A stretch of 64,000 nt of DNA from CAYRVX01 sp964427875. GTDB lineage: Bacteria; Planctomycetota; Phycisphaerae; SM23-33. Under the pieces are notes generated by a model. The model saw nothing but the letters and a program-made list of their open reading frames with translations. It ran no database searches and was not told the DNA's origin. Both the position numbers and the translations under genes were made by a program. This document shows positions 33,201 through 41,314 of the stretch, piece by piece (positions within the stretch are counted from its first letter, which is position 1; every line of letters starts with the position of its first letter). The stretch covers positions 28,706 through 92,705 of the forward strand of contig CAYRVX010000009.1 in the NCBI GenBank assembly GCA_964427875.1, in the 5' to 3' direction.

Positions 33201-33551
33201 CGGCTCGAACTTCACCGCTTTCTCATCCACGCCCGAGAGCTTTCCGTCCTCGACGGCCTTGAAGAGGAAGTGGCTGTAGAAGACCTTGGCGGCGGAGGCG
33301 ACGTCTCGCCGCCGGCCGGCGTCGCCCCAGGTGTGGACCATGCAGCCGCCGCGAACGACGCAGCCGCGCCCGCCGACGAAGTCGCTGAAGGCCTTCAAGG
33401 CCGCCTGATCGAGCCCGGCCTCCTGCGGCGAGCGCCTCTGCCAGGTCCTGCCCGGGCACACCTCTTCGCCGAGCAGCGGAAATGGGCTCACGAGGACCAC
33501 CCAGGCCGCGCCGAGCCGCCGCAGCCGACGAGAAAACGCTGGTCCGAACAT
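30264..33551 (-). CDS. Triple fusion: two serine beta-lactamase-like hydrolases plus C-terminal DUF4185-like domain
   Basis: A 1095-residue secreted protein. After a signal peptide, hydrolase 1 (~40-360) has the S-x-x-K nucleophile at Ser86-Lys89 (SAAK), a Tyr motif at PGSAYAYND and the HGG box at ~320. Residues ~365-400 are encoded by a REPIN. Hydrolase 2 (~405-725) has Ser458-Lys461 (STTK) and PGTKWSYSD. Residues ~729-784 are encoded by a second repeat family, giving two 15-residue repeats of KKKGTGYFSRSG. The C-terminal part (~785-1095) is a DUF4185-like propeller (DNWPVTWGDDGHLYTAYGDG). It may act on amide or ester bonds of a cell-wall or glycan product. It heads the minus-strand operon leading to the transporter. 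Confidence 0.85.
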   Translation of the reverse strand: MFGPAFSRRLRRLGAAWVVLVSPFPLLGEEVCPGRTWQRRSPQEAGLDQAALKAFSDFVGGRGCVVRGGCMVHTWGDAGRRRDVASAAKVFYSHFLFKAVEDGKLSGVDEKAVKFEPRLAKINAALGHKDREITFRHLANQTSCYGLIERPGSAYAYNDWQMALLWDALFLKVYGVTYETADEKVFRRLLTAPIGCEDRPTMMAFGVKNRPGRVGISPRDFCRFGLLYLRGGRWKGRQLIGATFTKMAAGKPLPNTVPRAGNKAADMIPHQRSIGSRNIPDNQTDHMGSYSWLWWTNGVDRENKRHWPDAPTDTFGAFGHGGIRAMAIVPSLDLIVSWNDGGTRGRQKENEAFRLLAKAVRDGRKKRGQQAGPLNEPADVAAAKNASGASFSGGPRPARSVPSGKWLTASPADVGMDEAVLKKARDYALTGGGSGCIVRSGRLVMRWGDQKRRYDLKSTTKSIGVTALGLAVGDGKVRLTDKAKRHHPSLEGKPPGKAGAGWADEITIFHLATQTAGYDKPGGTSKLLFRPGTKWSYSDSGPNWLAECVTLIYRRDLTELMFHRVFTPLGIKPDDLTWRRNAYRPAKIANVARREFGSGIHANVAAMARIGLLYLHQGRWGDKQIIPKEFVAACRTTPKAVRHLPVVLPENYPGASSHYGLLWWNNSDGTLKNVPRDTYWSWGLYDSLIVVMPSLDIVAARAGKSLKGSRGSHYGKLAPFFNPIVAAAKKKGTGYFSRSGEPEKKKGTGYFSRSGAPGRRLSGGRGPGGDRGRRGDEKSSLSPFLTLRWAPRETIIRKASGSDNWPVTWGDDGHLYTAYGDGWGFEPKVKGKLSLGLARVEGPPDAFRGVNIRSPTGEQTGDGASGRKASGMLCIDGALYMLVRNARLSQLAWSKDRGRTWTWAGWRFREGFGCPTFLNFGRDYAGARDEYVYVYSFDAASAYRPSDRMVLARAPKGRITDRQAYEFFVKLTAEGRPTWSRDIRRRGAVFEHAGQCYRSGVSYNAPLKRYLWVQVGGGRDTRFKGGLGVYDAPEPWGPWTRVYLTEKWDVGPGESASFPTKWMSSDGRTVHLVFSGNDCFSVRRATLTVADQRNP
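31200..31365. repeat. Second REP-like family: three copies inside the fusion gene
   Basis: Copies at ~31200-31224 (inverted), ~31290-31322 and ~31335-31367 share the core aaaagtagcctgtcccc. Copies 2 and 3 are direct with a 45-base (15-codon) period; copies 1 and 2 are opposed as in a REPIN. They stay in the gene's reading frame and encode the second interdomain linker. Confidence 0.9.
32359..32453. repeat. REPIN C: head-to-head REP pair inside a coding region
   Basis: The left monomer (32359-32382, minus) has head GTTTAGCGG and stem CGGGCC/GGCCCG with loop TC. The right (32427-32453, plus) has stem GCCAGC/GCTGGC with loop TT and tail CGCG. The spacer is 44 bases. It is read through in frame and forms the first domain linker of the fused hydrolase. 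Confidence 0.9.
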
Positions 33552-33672
33552 GCCTCACCTCGCACGTGGTTGCGGATGCACCCGTTCTTGAACACGGGCC
33601 GCTCCGGACACGCACGGTCGTAACCGCTTCGGTCGCGTCGTTCAAGCACTTCCCGGGCCCGCAGGCCGACTG

Positions 33673-33700
33673 TTGCGTAACGGGTCGATTCGGATACGCT
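33673..33700 (+). promoter_or_regulatory. Possible promoter of the SUMF1-fold lipoprotein gene
   Basis: TTGCGT, 16 bases, TACGCT. The predicted start lies only a few bases before the ATG at 33710, so the transcript would be nearly leaderless. Confidence 0.3.
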
Positions 33701-33709
33701 GGTAAGCAC

Positions 33710-34528
33710 ATGCCGGACAGACGGACGCTATTTCGGACGCACTCGGTGCTGCTGCCCGCGGCGATGATGCTCCTGCCGGCGGGCTGCAAAAAGGAGAATG
33801 CCCCCGCGGGCCCGCCCCGGCCGGGCGACGCCGTCACCAACGCGATCGGCATGAGGCTCGTCTACGTGCCGCCGGGTGAGTTCACGATGGGCAGCGGCGT
33901 GGACGAGGCCGGCCGGCACGAAGACGAAGTTCAGCACCACGTAACGATCTCGCGGGGGTTTTACATCGGTGCCACGGAAGTAACGCAGCGACAGTGGCAG
34001 CGTATGATGAACTTCAATCGCAGCGAGACGAAAGGCGACGACCTGCCGGCATCGCGGCTGTCGTGGCATCACGCCGAGACGTTCTGTAAGAAGCTCGGAC
34101 AGGCCGAGGGGCGGGGCTACCGCCTGCCGACCGAGGCCGAGTGGGAGTACGCCTGCCGCGCGGGCTCGACGGGCCCCTTCGGAGGCACGGGCAAGCTCGA
34201 CGAGATGGGCTGGCACATGGACAACAGCGGCGAGCGGCCCCACCCCGTCGGCCGCAAGAGGCCCAACGCCTGGGGCCTGCACGACATGCACGGAGGCGTA
34301 TTCGAATGGTGCGCGGACTTCTACGGGCGCGACTATGCGACCGAGGCGGCCACCGATCCGCGAGGCCCGGCGACGGGAAAGTATCGCGCCGCGAGGGGCG
34401 GATCGTGGGGCCACTTCGCCCGCGCCTGCCGCAGCGCCGCAAGGGCGAGCTTCAACCCGGCATATCAACTGGATCAGGTCGGCCTTCGCGTCGTAATGGA
34501 ACCGACCGGCCACAGCAACGGGAGATGA
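33710..34528 (+). CDS. SUMF1/FGE-fold lipoprotein
   Basis: A 272-residue protein with a lipobox (MLLPAGCKKEN), anchoring it at the membrane. The FGE-sulfatase fold fills residues ~45-265: MRLVYVPPGEFTMGSG, GFYIGATEVTQRQW, GRGYRLPTEAEWEYACRAGS, NAWGLHDMHGGVFEWCADFY and RGGSWGHFARACRSAAR. True formylglycine-generating enzymes have a Cys pair in the GGS[YF]xC...C segment; here the first Cys is His, so sulfatase activation is unlikely. It probably binds ligands or modifies another substrate. It starts the group with the oxidoreductase and DUF4838 genes, which follow on the same strand. Confidence 0.85.
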   Translation: MPDRRTLFRTHSVLLPAAMMLLPAGCKKENAPAGPPRPGDAVTNAIGMRLVYVPPGEFTMGSGVDEAGRHEDEVQHHVTISRGFYIGATEVTQRQWQRMMNFNRSETKGDDLPASRLSWHHAETFCKKLGQAEGRGYRLPTEAEWEYACRAGSTGPFGGTGKLDEMGWHMDNSGERPHPVGRKRPNAWGLHDMHGGVFEWCADFYGRDYATEAATDPRGPATGKYRAARGGSWGHFARACRSAARASFNPAYQLDQVGLRVVMEPTGHSNGR

Positions 34529-34531
34529 ACG

Positions 34532-35737
34532 ATGGTCAGCAAGCGTGAGACGAAGAGGATGGCCCGACGGGAGGTCCTCAAGGGGGTCGCCGCGGCGACG
34601 TTCACCATCATGAGGCCGTCGCTGGTTCGCGGCGCCGAGGCCAACTCGAAGGTCGAGCTGGGCATGATCGGCTGCGGCGGACGCGGCAACTGGATCATGA
34701 ACCTCTTCAACAAGCACAAGGGCTACAAGGTGGTCGCGTGCGCGGACTACTTCAAGGACCGCGTCGACCGCTTCGGCGAGAAGTTCGGCGTGCCGGCGGA
34801 CAGGCGGCACACCGGCCTGTCGAACCACGCCAAGCTGCTGGCGGGCAAGCTCGACGCGGTGGCGATCGAGAGCCCGCCGTACTTCCACCCGATCCAGGCC
34901 GCCGCGGCCGTCGAGGCCGGCAAGCACGTCTACGTCGCCAAGCCCATCGCCGTGGACGTGCCCGGCTGCACCACGATCGGCGAGGCGGGCAGGAAGGCCA
35001 CCGCCAGGAAGCTCGTCTTCCTGGCCGACTTCCAGACCCGCGCGAGCGCGATCTACCAGGAGGCGGTCAAGCGCGTGCACAACGGCGACATCGGCCGCCT
35101 GGTCAACGGCGTGGCCGTCTACTACTGCGGCTTCATGTTCGGCAAGACGCGGCCCAAGGATCCCGAGGGCCGTCTGCGCAGGTGGTGCCTGGACCAGGTG
35201 CTCTCCGGCGACATCATCACCGAGCAGAACATCCACGCGCTGGACGTGGCGTGCTGGATCATGGACGCCGATCCGATCAGCGCCGTCGGCACGGGCGGGC
35301 GGAAGCTGCGGACCGGCGACGGCGTGATCTACGACCACTTCAACCTGGTCTACACCTTCCCGAAGGACGTGCCGATCTCCTTCACCTCCCGCCAGTTCGG
35401 CCATGGGCAGGGCGACATCGGCTGCTGGGCCTTCGGCAGCCGCGGAACGATCGACACGCACTACTTCGGCACCGTGAAGGTCCTCGGCGACACCCCGTGC
35501 GCCGGCGGGAAGATGGCCAATCTCTTCACCCAGGGCGCCGTGAACAACATCGCCACGTTCCACAAGTCGATCACGGGAAGCGTGTACCACAACCCGACGG
35601 TCGCGCCCAGCGTGCGGAGCAACCTGACGACGATCCTCGGCCGCATGGCCGCCTACACCGGCAGGAAGGTCACCTGGGCGGAGATGATGAAGGCCAACGA
35701 GAAGCTCGACGCGAAGCTCGAAGGCCTGAAGGCGTGA
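34532..35737 (+). CDS. Gfo/Idh/MocA-family oxidoreductase with Tat signal
   Basis: A 401-residue protein. A twin-arginine type start (KRMARREVLKG, then a hydrophobic stretch to SLVRGAEA) suggests export. The Rossmann motif is LGMIGCGGRGNW, and the dinucleotide/sugar part has HVYVAKPIAVDVPG, the family's EKP motif changed to AKP. The C-terminal domain has ITEQNIHALDVACWIMDADP. The change of the usual Glu to Ala is seen in a planctomycete subgroup. A GGAG site lies eight bases before the ATG, four bases after the upstream stop. Confidence 0.88.
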   Translation: MVSKRETKRMARREVLKGVAAATFTIMRPSLVRGAEANSKVELGMIGCGGRGNWIMNLFNKHKGYKVVACADYFKDRVDRFGEKFGVPADRRHTGLSNHAKLLAGKLDAVAIESPPYFHPIQAAAAVEAGKHVYVAKPIAVDVPGCTTIGEAGRKATARKLVFLADFQTRASAIYQEAVKRVHNGDIGRLVNGVAVYYCGFMFGKTRPKDPEGRLRRWCLDQVLSGDIITEQNIHALDVACWIMDADPISAVGTGGRKLRTGDGVIYDHFNLVYTFPKDVPISFTSRQFGHGQGDIGCWAFGSRGTIDTHYFGTVKVLGDTPCAGGKMANLFTQGAVNNIATFHKSITGSVYHNPTVAPSVRSNLTTILGRMAAYTGRKVTWAEMMKANEKLDAKLEGLKA

Positions 35738-35787
35738 TGCGCCCCGGCATCCGCTCCGATACGGACGAAGGCCTGGGAGGAAGCAAG

Positions 35788-38397
35788 ATGCCCTATTGCG
35801 GATTGCGGATTGCGGATTGCGGATTCTCTGCGCTCGCGGTGACCGCGGCGATCCTGACGTGCTCGTGCCTCGCCGCCGGCGAAGACACCGAATCGCTCGG
35901 CCGGTGCGTGATCTCCGTCGGCTCCAAGGCGATCGACCCGAAGACACACGCCATCGTCACGCCGGAGAAGCCGACGGAGCAGGAGAGCTTCGCCGCCGAG
36001 GACCTCCGGGCGCAGCTCGAGAAGCTGACCGGCAAGGCGCCTTCAGTGGTGAGAGAGGGCGAGCTGGGCGGCAAGACGCCGATCGTCGTGGGCAAGTGCA
36101 CGGCCCTGCTGAAGAAGCTCGGGGTGAAGATCGGCTTCGAGGCCCTCGGCGACGAGGGCATCGTCGTCAGGACCAGGGGCGACGCTCTTGTCCTCGCCGG
36201 CAACCGGCGCGGCGTGCTCTACGCCACGTACACGTTCCTGGAGGACTACTGCGGCTGCAAGTGGCTCACGCCCGACTGCACCGTGCTGCCGAAGAGCGGC
36301 CAGTTCCGGATCGCCGACCTCAACGTCCGCTACATCCCCCCGCTGGAGTACCGCTCGACCGACTACCCATGCTCGCGGCCGGCCGAGTGGGCCGTGCGAA
36401 ACAAGATCAACGGCACGCAGACGCGGCTCGCCGAGAAGCACGGCGGGAAGATCGCCTACTCGCACTTCGTCCACACGTTCAACAGCATCCTGAACCCGGC
36501 CGAGCACTTCGCCGAGCACCCGGAATACTTCTCCATGATCGACGGCAAGCGCGTCGGCAAGAGGACGCAACTGTGCCTTACCGACCCGAACGTGCTGGCC
36601 ATCGCCAAGCAGACCGTGCGCCGGTGGATCGAGGCCGCCCCCGACGCCACGATCTTCAGCGTCTCCCAGAACGACTGGCACAACTACTGCCGCTGCCCGA
36701 GGTGCGAGGCGCTGGCCAGGAAGGAAGACTCACAGGCCGGGCCCCTGCTGCACTTCGTCAACGCCATCGCCGACGACATCGCCAAGGACTACCCCGACAA
36801 GCTCATCAGCACGCTGGCGTACCAGTACACGCGAAAGCCGCCGAGGCACGTCAGGCCCCGGCCGAACGTCTGCGTCCGCCTGTGCAGCATCGAGTGCTGC
36901 TTCGCGCACCCGCTGGACGTCTGCCCCACCAACCGCACCTTCGTGGACGACATCCGCAACTGGAACAGGATCTGCAACCGGCTGTACATCTGGGACTACG
37001 TCATCAATTACGCCCACAGCGTTCAGCCGTTCCCCAACCTCCACGTGCTGGCGCCGAACATCCGCTTCTTCATCGCCCGCGGCGTGAAGGGCATCTACGA
37101 GGAGGCGTGCTACTTCACGCCCGGCTCGGAGCTGGCCGAGCTGCGCACGTGGATCATGGCCAAGACGCTCTGGGACCCGGACTACGACACCGACAAGGCG
37201 ATCGACGAGTTCCTCGCCGGCTACTACGGCCCCGCGGCCGGGCCGCTGCGCAAGTACATCAACCTCATCCACAAGCAGGTCGCCGACCACGCCGACTGGC
37301 ACGCGAACATCTGGTCGCCCCCGACGGCGGCGTACCTCTCGAAGCGAGTCATCACGCGGTCGGCGAAGTACCTCGATGAGGCCGAGGCGGCCGTGAGGCA
37401 CGACCCCGTCCTGCTGCGCCGCGTGCGGATCGCCCGCATGCCGGTCCAGTACGTGCAGATCATGACGGCCTCGCGGGGCTACCGCGCCGAGGGCGACGCG
37501 CTCGTCGCCGCCGAAGACGAGAAGGTCTCCGCCAGGATCGACCGCTTCGAGGCCACCGCGCGCAAGGCGGGGCTGAGGCTCGTCCGCGAACACCACCAGC
37601 ACGGCAACCTCGAGGCGTGGCTGAAGAAGGTCCGGCAGGCCCCGAAGGTCCCGATCGTCCGGCTGGAGAACGCCGGGCTGCGGCTCGCCGTCCTGCCGGG
37701 GATCGGCGGGCGCATCTGGCGGATGACCTACAGGCCCACCGGCCGGGACATCCTCAAGCGATATAAGGCCAGCGACGGCGGGGAGGTCCCCGACGCCGGC
37801 GGCTACGAGGAGTATTCCCAGGGCGAGTACCGCTCGCCCGGCTGGCGGGAGAAGTTCCGCGTCGTGAAGAAGGATAAGGGGTCGGTCGCGCTGGAGGGGC
37901 GGCTGACGAACGGCCTGCGTCTGCGGCGGACGATCCGCCTGCCGGACGACGACGCGGTGGTCGAGATCCACTCGACGCTCACGAACGTCAGCAAGGGGCC
38001 GGCCCGAGCGTGCCTGCGGGCGCATCCGTGCTTCGCCGTCAGGGACGTGAGGAAGGCGGCCGTCCTGATCGGGCGGCCCGGCGGCGCGGTCCTCCGCAAG
38101 TCGCTGGACATCCCCGCGGACCGGAAGCAGGAGACCGACGAGCTCCTCAGCGGGAAGGACATGCCCGCCGGGCAGTGGACGCTTCTCGAACCGGCCGGGG
38201 CGTTGGAGATCACCTCGCGATTCGAGGCCGGGCAGGTCGCCCAGTGCCTGCTGAACCGCAGCATCCCCGACGGCCGCGTCAACCTGGAGCTTTACACGAA
38301 AGGCGTCGTCCTGAAGCCCGGCGAGTCGATCGAGCTCAAGCACAGCATCGCCGTCCGGAGGGCGCAGAGAGACACGGCGGCCAAGGCCGCCCGCTGA
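35788..38397 (+). CDS. DUF4838 protein with GH-like N-domain and mutarotase-like C-domain
   Basis: An 869-residue secreted protein; GGGAGG precedes the ATG. The signal peptide (ADCGFSALAVTAAILTCSCL) is partly encoded by a 7-base tandem repeat. Residues ~40-150 resemble the GH67/GH20 N-terminal alpha/beta domain (EDLRAQLEKLTGKAP, LVLAGNRRGVLYATYTFLED). DUF4838 follows (~160-440: NDWHNYCRCPRC, YQYTRKPPRHVRPRPNVCVR). The C-terminus (~620-860) is like galactose mutarotase (IVRLENAGLRLAVLPGIGGR). The activity is unknown; related proteins are encoded in polysaccharide-use loci. It follows the Tat oxidoreductase by 50 bases. Confidence 0.85.
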   Translation: MPYCGLRIADCGFSALAVTAAILTCSCLAAGEDTESLGRCVISVGSKAIDPKTHAIVTPEKPTEQESFAAEDLRAQLEKLTGKAPSVVREGELGGKTPIVVGKCTALLKKLGVKIGFEALGDEGIVVRTRGDALVLAGNRRGVLYATYTFLEDYCGCKWLTPDCTVLPKSGQFRIADLNVRYIPPLEYRSTDYPCSRPAEWAVRNKINGTQTRLAEKHGGKIAYSHFVHTFNSILNPAEHFAEHPEYFSMIDGKRVGKRTQLCLTDPNVLAIAKQTVRRWIEAAPDATIFSVSQNDWHNYCRCPRCEALARKEDSQAGPLLHFVNAIADDIAKDYPDKLISTLAYQYTRKPPRHVRPRPNVCVRLCSIECCFAHPLDVCPTNRTFVDDIRNWNRICNRLYIWDYVINYAHSVQPFPNLHVLAPNIRFFIARGVKGIYEEACYFTPGSELAELRTWIMAKTLWDPDYDTDKAIDEFLAGYYGPAAGPLRKYINLIHKQVADHADWHANIWSPPTAAYLSKRVITRSAKYLDEAEAAVRHDPVLLRRVRIARMPVQYVQIMTASRGYRAEGDALVAAEDEKVSARIDRFEATARKAGLRLVREHHQHGNLEAWLKKVRQAPKVPIVRLENAGLRLAVLPGIGGRIWRMTYRPTGRDILKRYKASDGGEVPDAGGYEEYSQGEYRSPGWREKFRVVKKDKGSVALEGRLTNGLRLRRTIRLPDDDAVVEIHSTLTNVSKGPARACLRAHPCFAVRDVRKAAVLIGRPGGAVLRKSLDIPADRKQETDELLSGKDMPAGQWTLLEPAGALEITSRFEAGQVAQCLLNRSIPDGRVNLELYTKGVVLKPGESIELKHSIAVRRAQRDTAAKAAR
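35795..35822 (+). repeat. 7-base tandem repeat, four copies, at the signal peptide start
   Basis: Four perfect copies of attgcgg begin in codon 3 of the DUF4838 gene. The period is not a multiple of three. With four copies the gene is open; with three the frame would meet a TGA at codon 16. Confidence 0.9.
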
Positions 38398-38457
38398 ACG
38401 GGCGTGGCCGCCGTTGGTCGGCGTGGAAACAAAATTATTCAAAAAATGTCAAAATAG

Positions 38458-38489
38458 TTGAAAACCAAGCGGCGTTTCGTGTGTATAAT
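38458..38489 (+). promoter_or_regulatory. Promoter-like element with possible small RNA in an AT-rich gap
   Basis: TTGAAA and a perfect TATAAT are separated by 20 bases, longer than ideal, behind an AT-rich stretch (38430-38460) that could act as an UP element. About 70 bases downstream, AAGAC/GTCTT (38547-38563) followed by TTT could end a short RNA. Positions 38398-38760 contain no convincing protein gene. Confidence 0.4.
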
Positions 38490-38760
38490 AAGGGTCGGAG
38501 GCACGGTTGTGGGGTGGCTTGATCGGACGAGCCCAAAGCCCAGTGGAAGACGCCATAAGTCTTTTTACGAAACAAAGCCATTTTTCGCCGGATCGCCTGT
38601 AAGACCCTATTTGACAAGCACTTGCAGCGGACCGCCCGGGATTTTGCCTTTGGCGGGATCTGCTCGCCGGAATCCGGCCTGGCGGCGGAGCGGCCGGCCC
38701 AGCCGCGGGGACTTGCGTCTATAAGAGATTCACCTATATCGGCTTAAGCGCCAGAGTCGT

Positions 38761-41139
38761 CTACCTTCGAGTCAGGTCCGCGCCGAGGCGGATGCTCTTG
38801 CCGGCCTGGGTCTTCAGGTCCACCACCTTGCCGGCGCAGCGGACCTTGCAGGCGCCGGTCCGCGCGGGCCGCAGCTCTGCCTCGGCGAGCTTGCCGTCCT
38901 TCCAGGCGATGTCCACCTCGAAGCCGCCGCGGGCGCGGAGGCCCTTCACGCTGCCGCTGGGCCAGGCGTCCGGCAGGGCCGGCAGCAGGTGGACCTCGCC
39001 GGGCAGGAGCGACCCGGGCGAGTGCGCGTGCGACTGGAGCAGCATCTCGGCGATGCCGGCACAGCCGCCGAAGTTGCCGTCGATCTGGAACGGCGGATGC
39101 AGGTCGAAGAGGTTCGCCGCGGTTCGCCCGGGGGCCAGCAGCGCGGCGAGGATCTTGTACGCGTGATTGCCGTCGGCGAAGCGAGCCCAGAGGTTGACCT
39201 TCCAGCCGAGGCTCCAGCCCGTCCCGCCGTCGCCGCGGAACTCCAGCGACTTCCGGGCCGCCGCGCACAGCTCCGGCGTGCCGCGAGGCGTGATCTCCCA
39301 CCCGGGGTGCACGCCCCACAGGTGCGAGACGTGACGATGACGGTTCCGCGGGTTGTCCTTGTCCTCCAGCCACTCCTGGAGCTGGCCGTGCTGGCCGACC
39401 CGGTTCGGCGCGATCCGCTTGCGCACGTCCGCGAGCTTCGTGCGGAGGTCCTCGTCGACGCCGAGGATGCGGCCGGCCTCGATGCACGTGCCCAGCAGGT
39501 GGCGGATGATCTGGTGGTCCATGGTGGGCCCCATGACCAGCCCGCCCTGTTCCGGGGAGTTCGACGGCCCGGAGATCAGCCGCCTGGTCTTCGGGTCCTC
39601 GACGAGGAAATCGGCGAAGAACAGCGACGCCTCCTTGATCACGGGATACGCCCGCCTGGCGAGGAAGTCCCTGTCGAGCGTGAAGAGGTAGCGCTCCCAG
39701 AGGTGCGTGGCGAGCCACGCCCCGCCCGTCACCCAGATGCCGTGGTTGGAGTTGTTGATCGGGGCCGCGCCGCGCCACAGGTCGGCGTTGTGGTGAAGGA
39801 CCCAGCCGCGGCAGTTGTAGTGCGCCTTGGCCACCTTCCGGCCGGTGATCGCCACCTCGCCGATCAGGTCGAACAGCGGCTCGTGGCATTCCGAGAGGTT
39901 GCACAGCTCGGCCGGCCAGTAGTTCATCTCCGTGTTGATGTTGACAGTCCACTTGGACTCCCAGGGCGGGCGGACCCTCTCGTTCCAGATGCCCTGGAGG
40001 TTCGCCGGCTGCGTTCCGGGGCGCGAGCTGGCGATCATGAGGTAGCGGCCGAACTGGAAGTACAGCGCGGCCAGTTGCGGGTCCTTGCCCTCGCCGAAGC
40101 CCTTGATCCGCTCGTCGGTCGGGCGGTTCATCGCATCGGTCTCGCCGAGGTCCAGCGCCACACGGCCGAAGAGCCCGCGGTGGTCGGCGACGTGGGCCTT
40201 GCGGATCTCGTCGTAGCTCTTGCCGGCCACGGCCCGGACGGCCTTCTCGCATCGCGCCTTCGGGTCGGCGCCGACGTCGTGGAAGTTCCTGTAGTTCGTG
40301 GCGGCCACGAGCTTCAGCGTCGCCGCGTCGGCGCCGGTCACCTCCGCGCCCTCCTCGGTGACCTTGACCGTGCCGCCGTCGGCCTCGACCAGCAGACGCG
40401 CCTCGTACCGCATGGCGTTGGGGACCTCCCGCCGCCCCGCGGGATGCCCCTGGGGCTTGATCCGCCCGCGAAGGGCGAGCTGGTCACCGCCCGCGGCCAC
40501 TGCGGCCGGCTGGTCCGGCTGCGGGCTCGTCAGCTTCGCCGTGAAGCTCACCGAGCCGGTCTTGTCGGCCGCGATCCGCACCACGATCGCCTGGTCCGGG
40601 AAGCTGCTGAGCACCTCGCGGCGAAACGTCGCGCCGCCGATCTTGTAGCTCACGGACGCGACGGCCGAGTCGAGGTCCAAAGCCCGGCGATACTCGGTCG
40701 GCTTGTCGTGGCCGTCGAAGTGCAGCAGGAGGTCGCCGAACGGCTGGTAGGCCATCTGCCGCAGCGGGACGCTCATGAAGTGCTTCATTCCCAGGGCGTG
40801 GGCCTCGCGCTGCTTGCCCTCGGCGAGCAGCCTCCGGAGCGTGGGCAGGTGCTCGGCGGCGCCGGCGTGCTGATACTCGTGCGGCCCGCCGGTCCAGAGG
40901 GTGTCCTCGTTGAACTGGATCCTCTCGTCGGCCGAGCCGCCGAAGACCATCGCGCCGAGCCGCCCGTTGCCGACGGCGAGCGCCTCGGTCCACGCCTTGG
41001 CCGGCTTGGTGTACCTGAGCGTCAGCGGGTGGCCAGATGGTTTCGCACAGGCGGAAGTCCCCGCCGCCAGCATCACCGGCAGGAAACAAGCCGCCAGGAC
41101 CACCCACTCGACCTGCATCGTCTGAGCGCACTTCGTCAT
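38761..41139 (-). CDS. GH95-family alpha-L-fucosidase-like glycoside hydrolase
   Basis: A 792-residue secreted enzyme of GH95, whose members invert alpha-1,2-fucosyl or alpha-galactosyl linkages. The ATG at 41139 has GGAGAAG upstream and a signal peptide follows (VVLAACFLPVMLAAGTSACA). The N-domain starts LTLRYTKPAKAWTEALAVGN and LGAMVFGGSADERIQFNEDT. The catalytic alpha/alpha barrel has WTVNINTEMNYWPAELCNLS (~400), where two Asn assist, HRHVSHLWGVHPG, and FQIDGNFGGCAGI (~685) with the Asp. It is read divergently from the AAC(3)-like gene and lies beside other glycan genes. Confidence 0.92.
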   Translation of the reverse strand: MTKCAQTMQVEWVVLAACFLPVMLAAGTSACAKPSGHPLTLRYTKPAKAWTEALAVGNGRLGAMVFGGSADERIQFNEDTLWTGGPHEYQHAGAAEHLPTLRRLLAEGKQREAHALGMKHFMSVPLRQMAYQPFGDLLLHFDGHDKPTEYRRALDLDSAVASVSYKIGGATFRREVLSSFPDQAIVVRIAADKTGSVSFTAKLTSPQPDQPAAVAAGGDQLALRGRIKPQGHPAGRREVPNAMRYEARLLVEADGGTVKVTEEGAEVTGADAATLKLVAATNYRNFHDVGADPKARCEKAVRAVAGKSYDEIRKAHVADHRGLFGRVALDLGETDAMNRPTDERIKGFGEGKDPQLAALYFQFGRYLMIASSRPGTQPANLQGIWNERVRPPWESKWTVNINTEMNYWPAELCNLSECHEPLFDLIGEVAITGRKVAKAHYNCRGWVLHHNADLWRGAAPINNSNHGIWVTGGAWLATHLWERYLFTLDRDFLARRAYPVIKEASLFFADFLVEDPKTRRLISGPSNSPEQGGLVMGPTMDHQIIRHLLGTCIEAGRILGVDEDLRTKLADVRKRIAPNRVGQHGQLQEWLEDKDNPRNRHRHVSHLWGVHPGWEITPRGTPELCAAARKSLEFRGDGGTGWSLGWKVNLWARFADGNHAYKILAALLAPGRTAANLFDLHPPFQIDGNFGGCAGIAEMLLQSHAHSPGSLLPGEVHLLPALPDAWPSGSVKGLRARGGFEVDIAWKDGKLAEAELRPARTGACKVRCAGKVVDLKTQAGKSIRLGADLTRR

Positions 41140-41314
41140 GGTCTTCTCCTTCCCGGACAGGACGAACATTACAGCAAGGCAGTGCCCCAATATCGCGTAT
41201 TCGGCCGCCTCGGTCCAGCGAACTTGCTTCCCGAGGCGGGGGCAGCTACCTTACGAGCAGCCCGGGCCGCGGCCGCCCGGTCCAGGTTCTCAGGCGTTCC
41301 AGGAGCACGCTGCA

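Noticed and set aside
33710..34528. Formylglycine-generating enzyme for the sulfatase
   Set aside because: The first Cys of the metal-binding pair is replaced by His, and the protein is a lipoprotein.
34738..38397. Fusion of the oxidoreductase and DUF4838 genes in one frame
   Set aside because: The frame is open from an earlier codon, but ATG 35788 has a good ribosome site and a signal peptide, and the preceding part is the wrong frame of the oxidoreductase.
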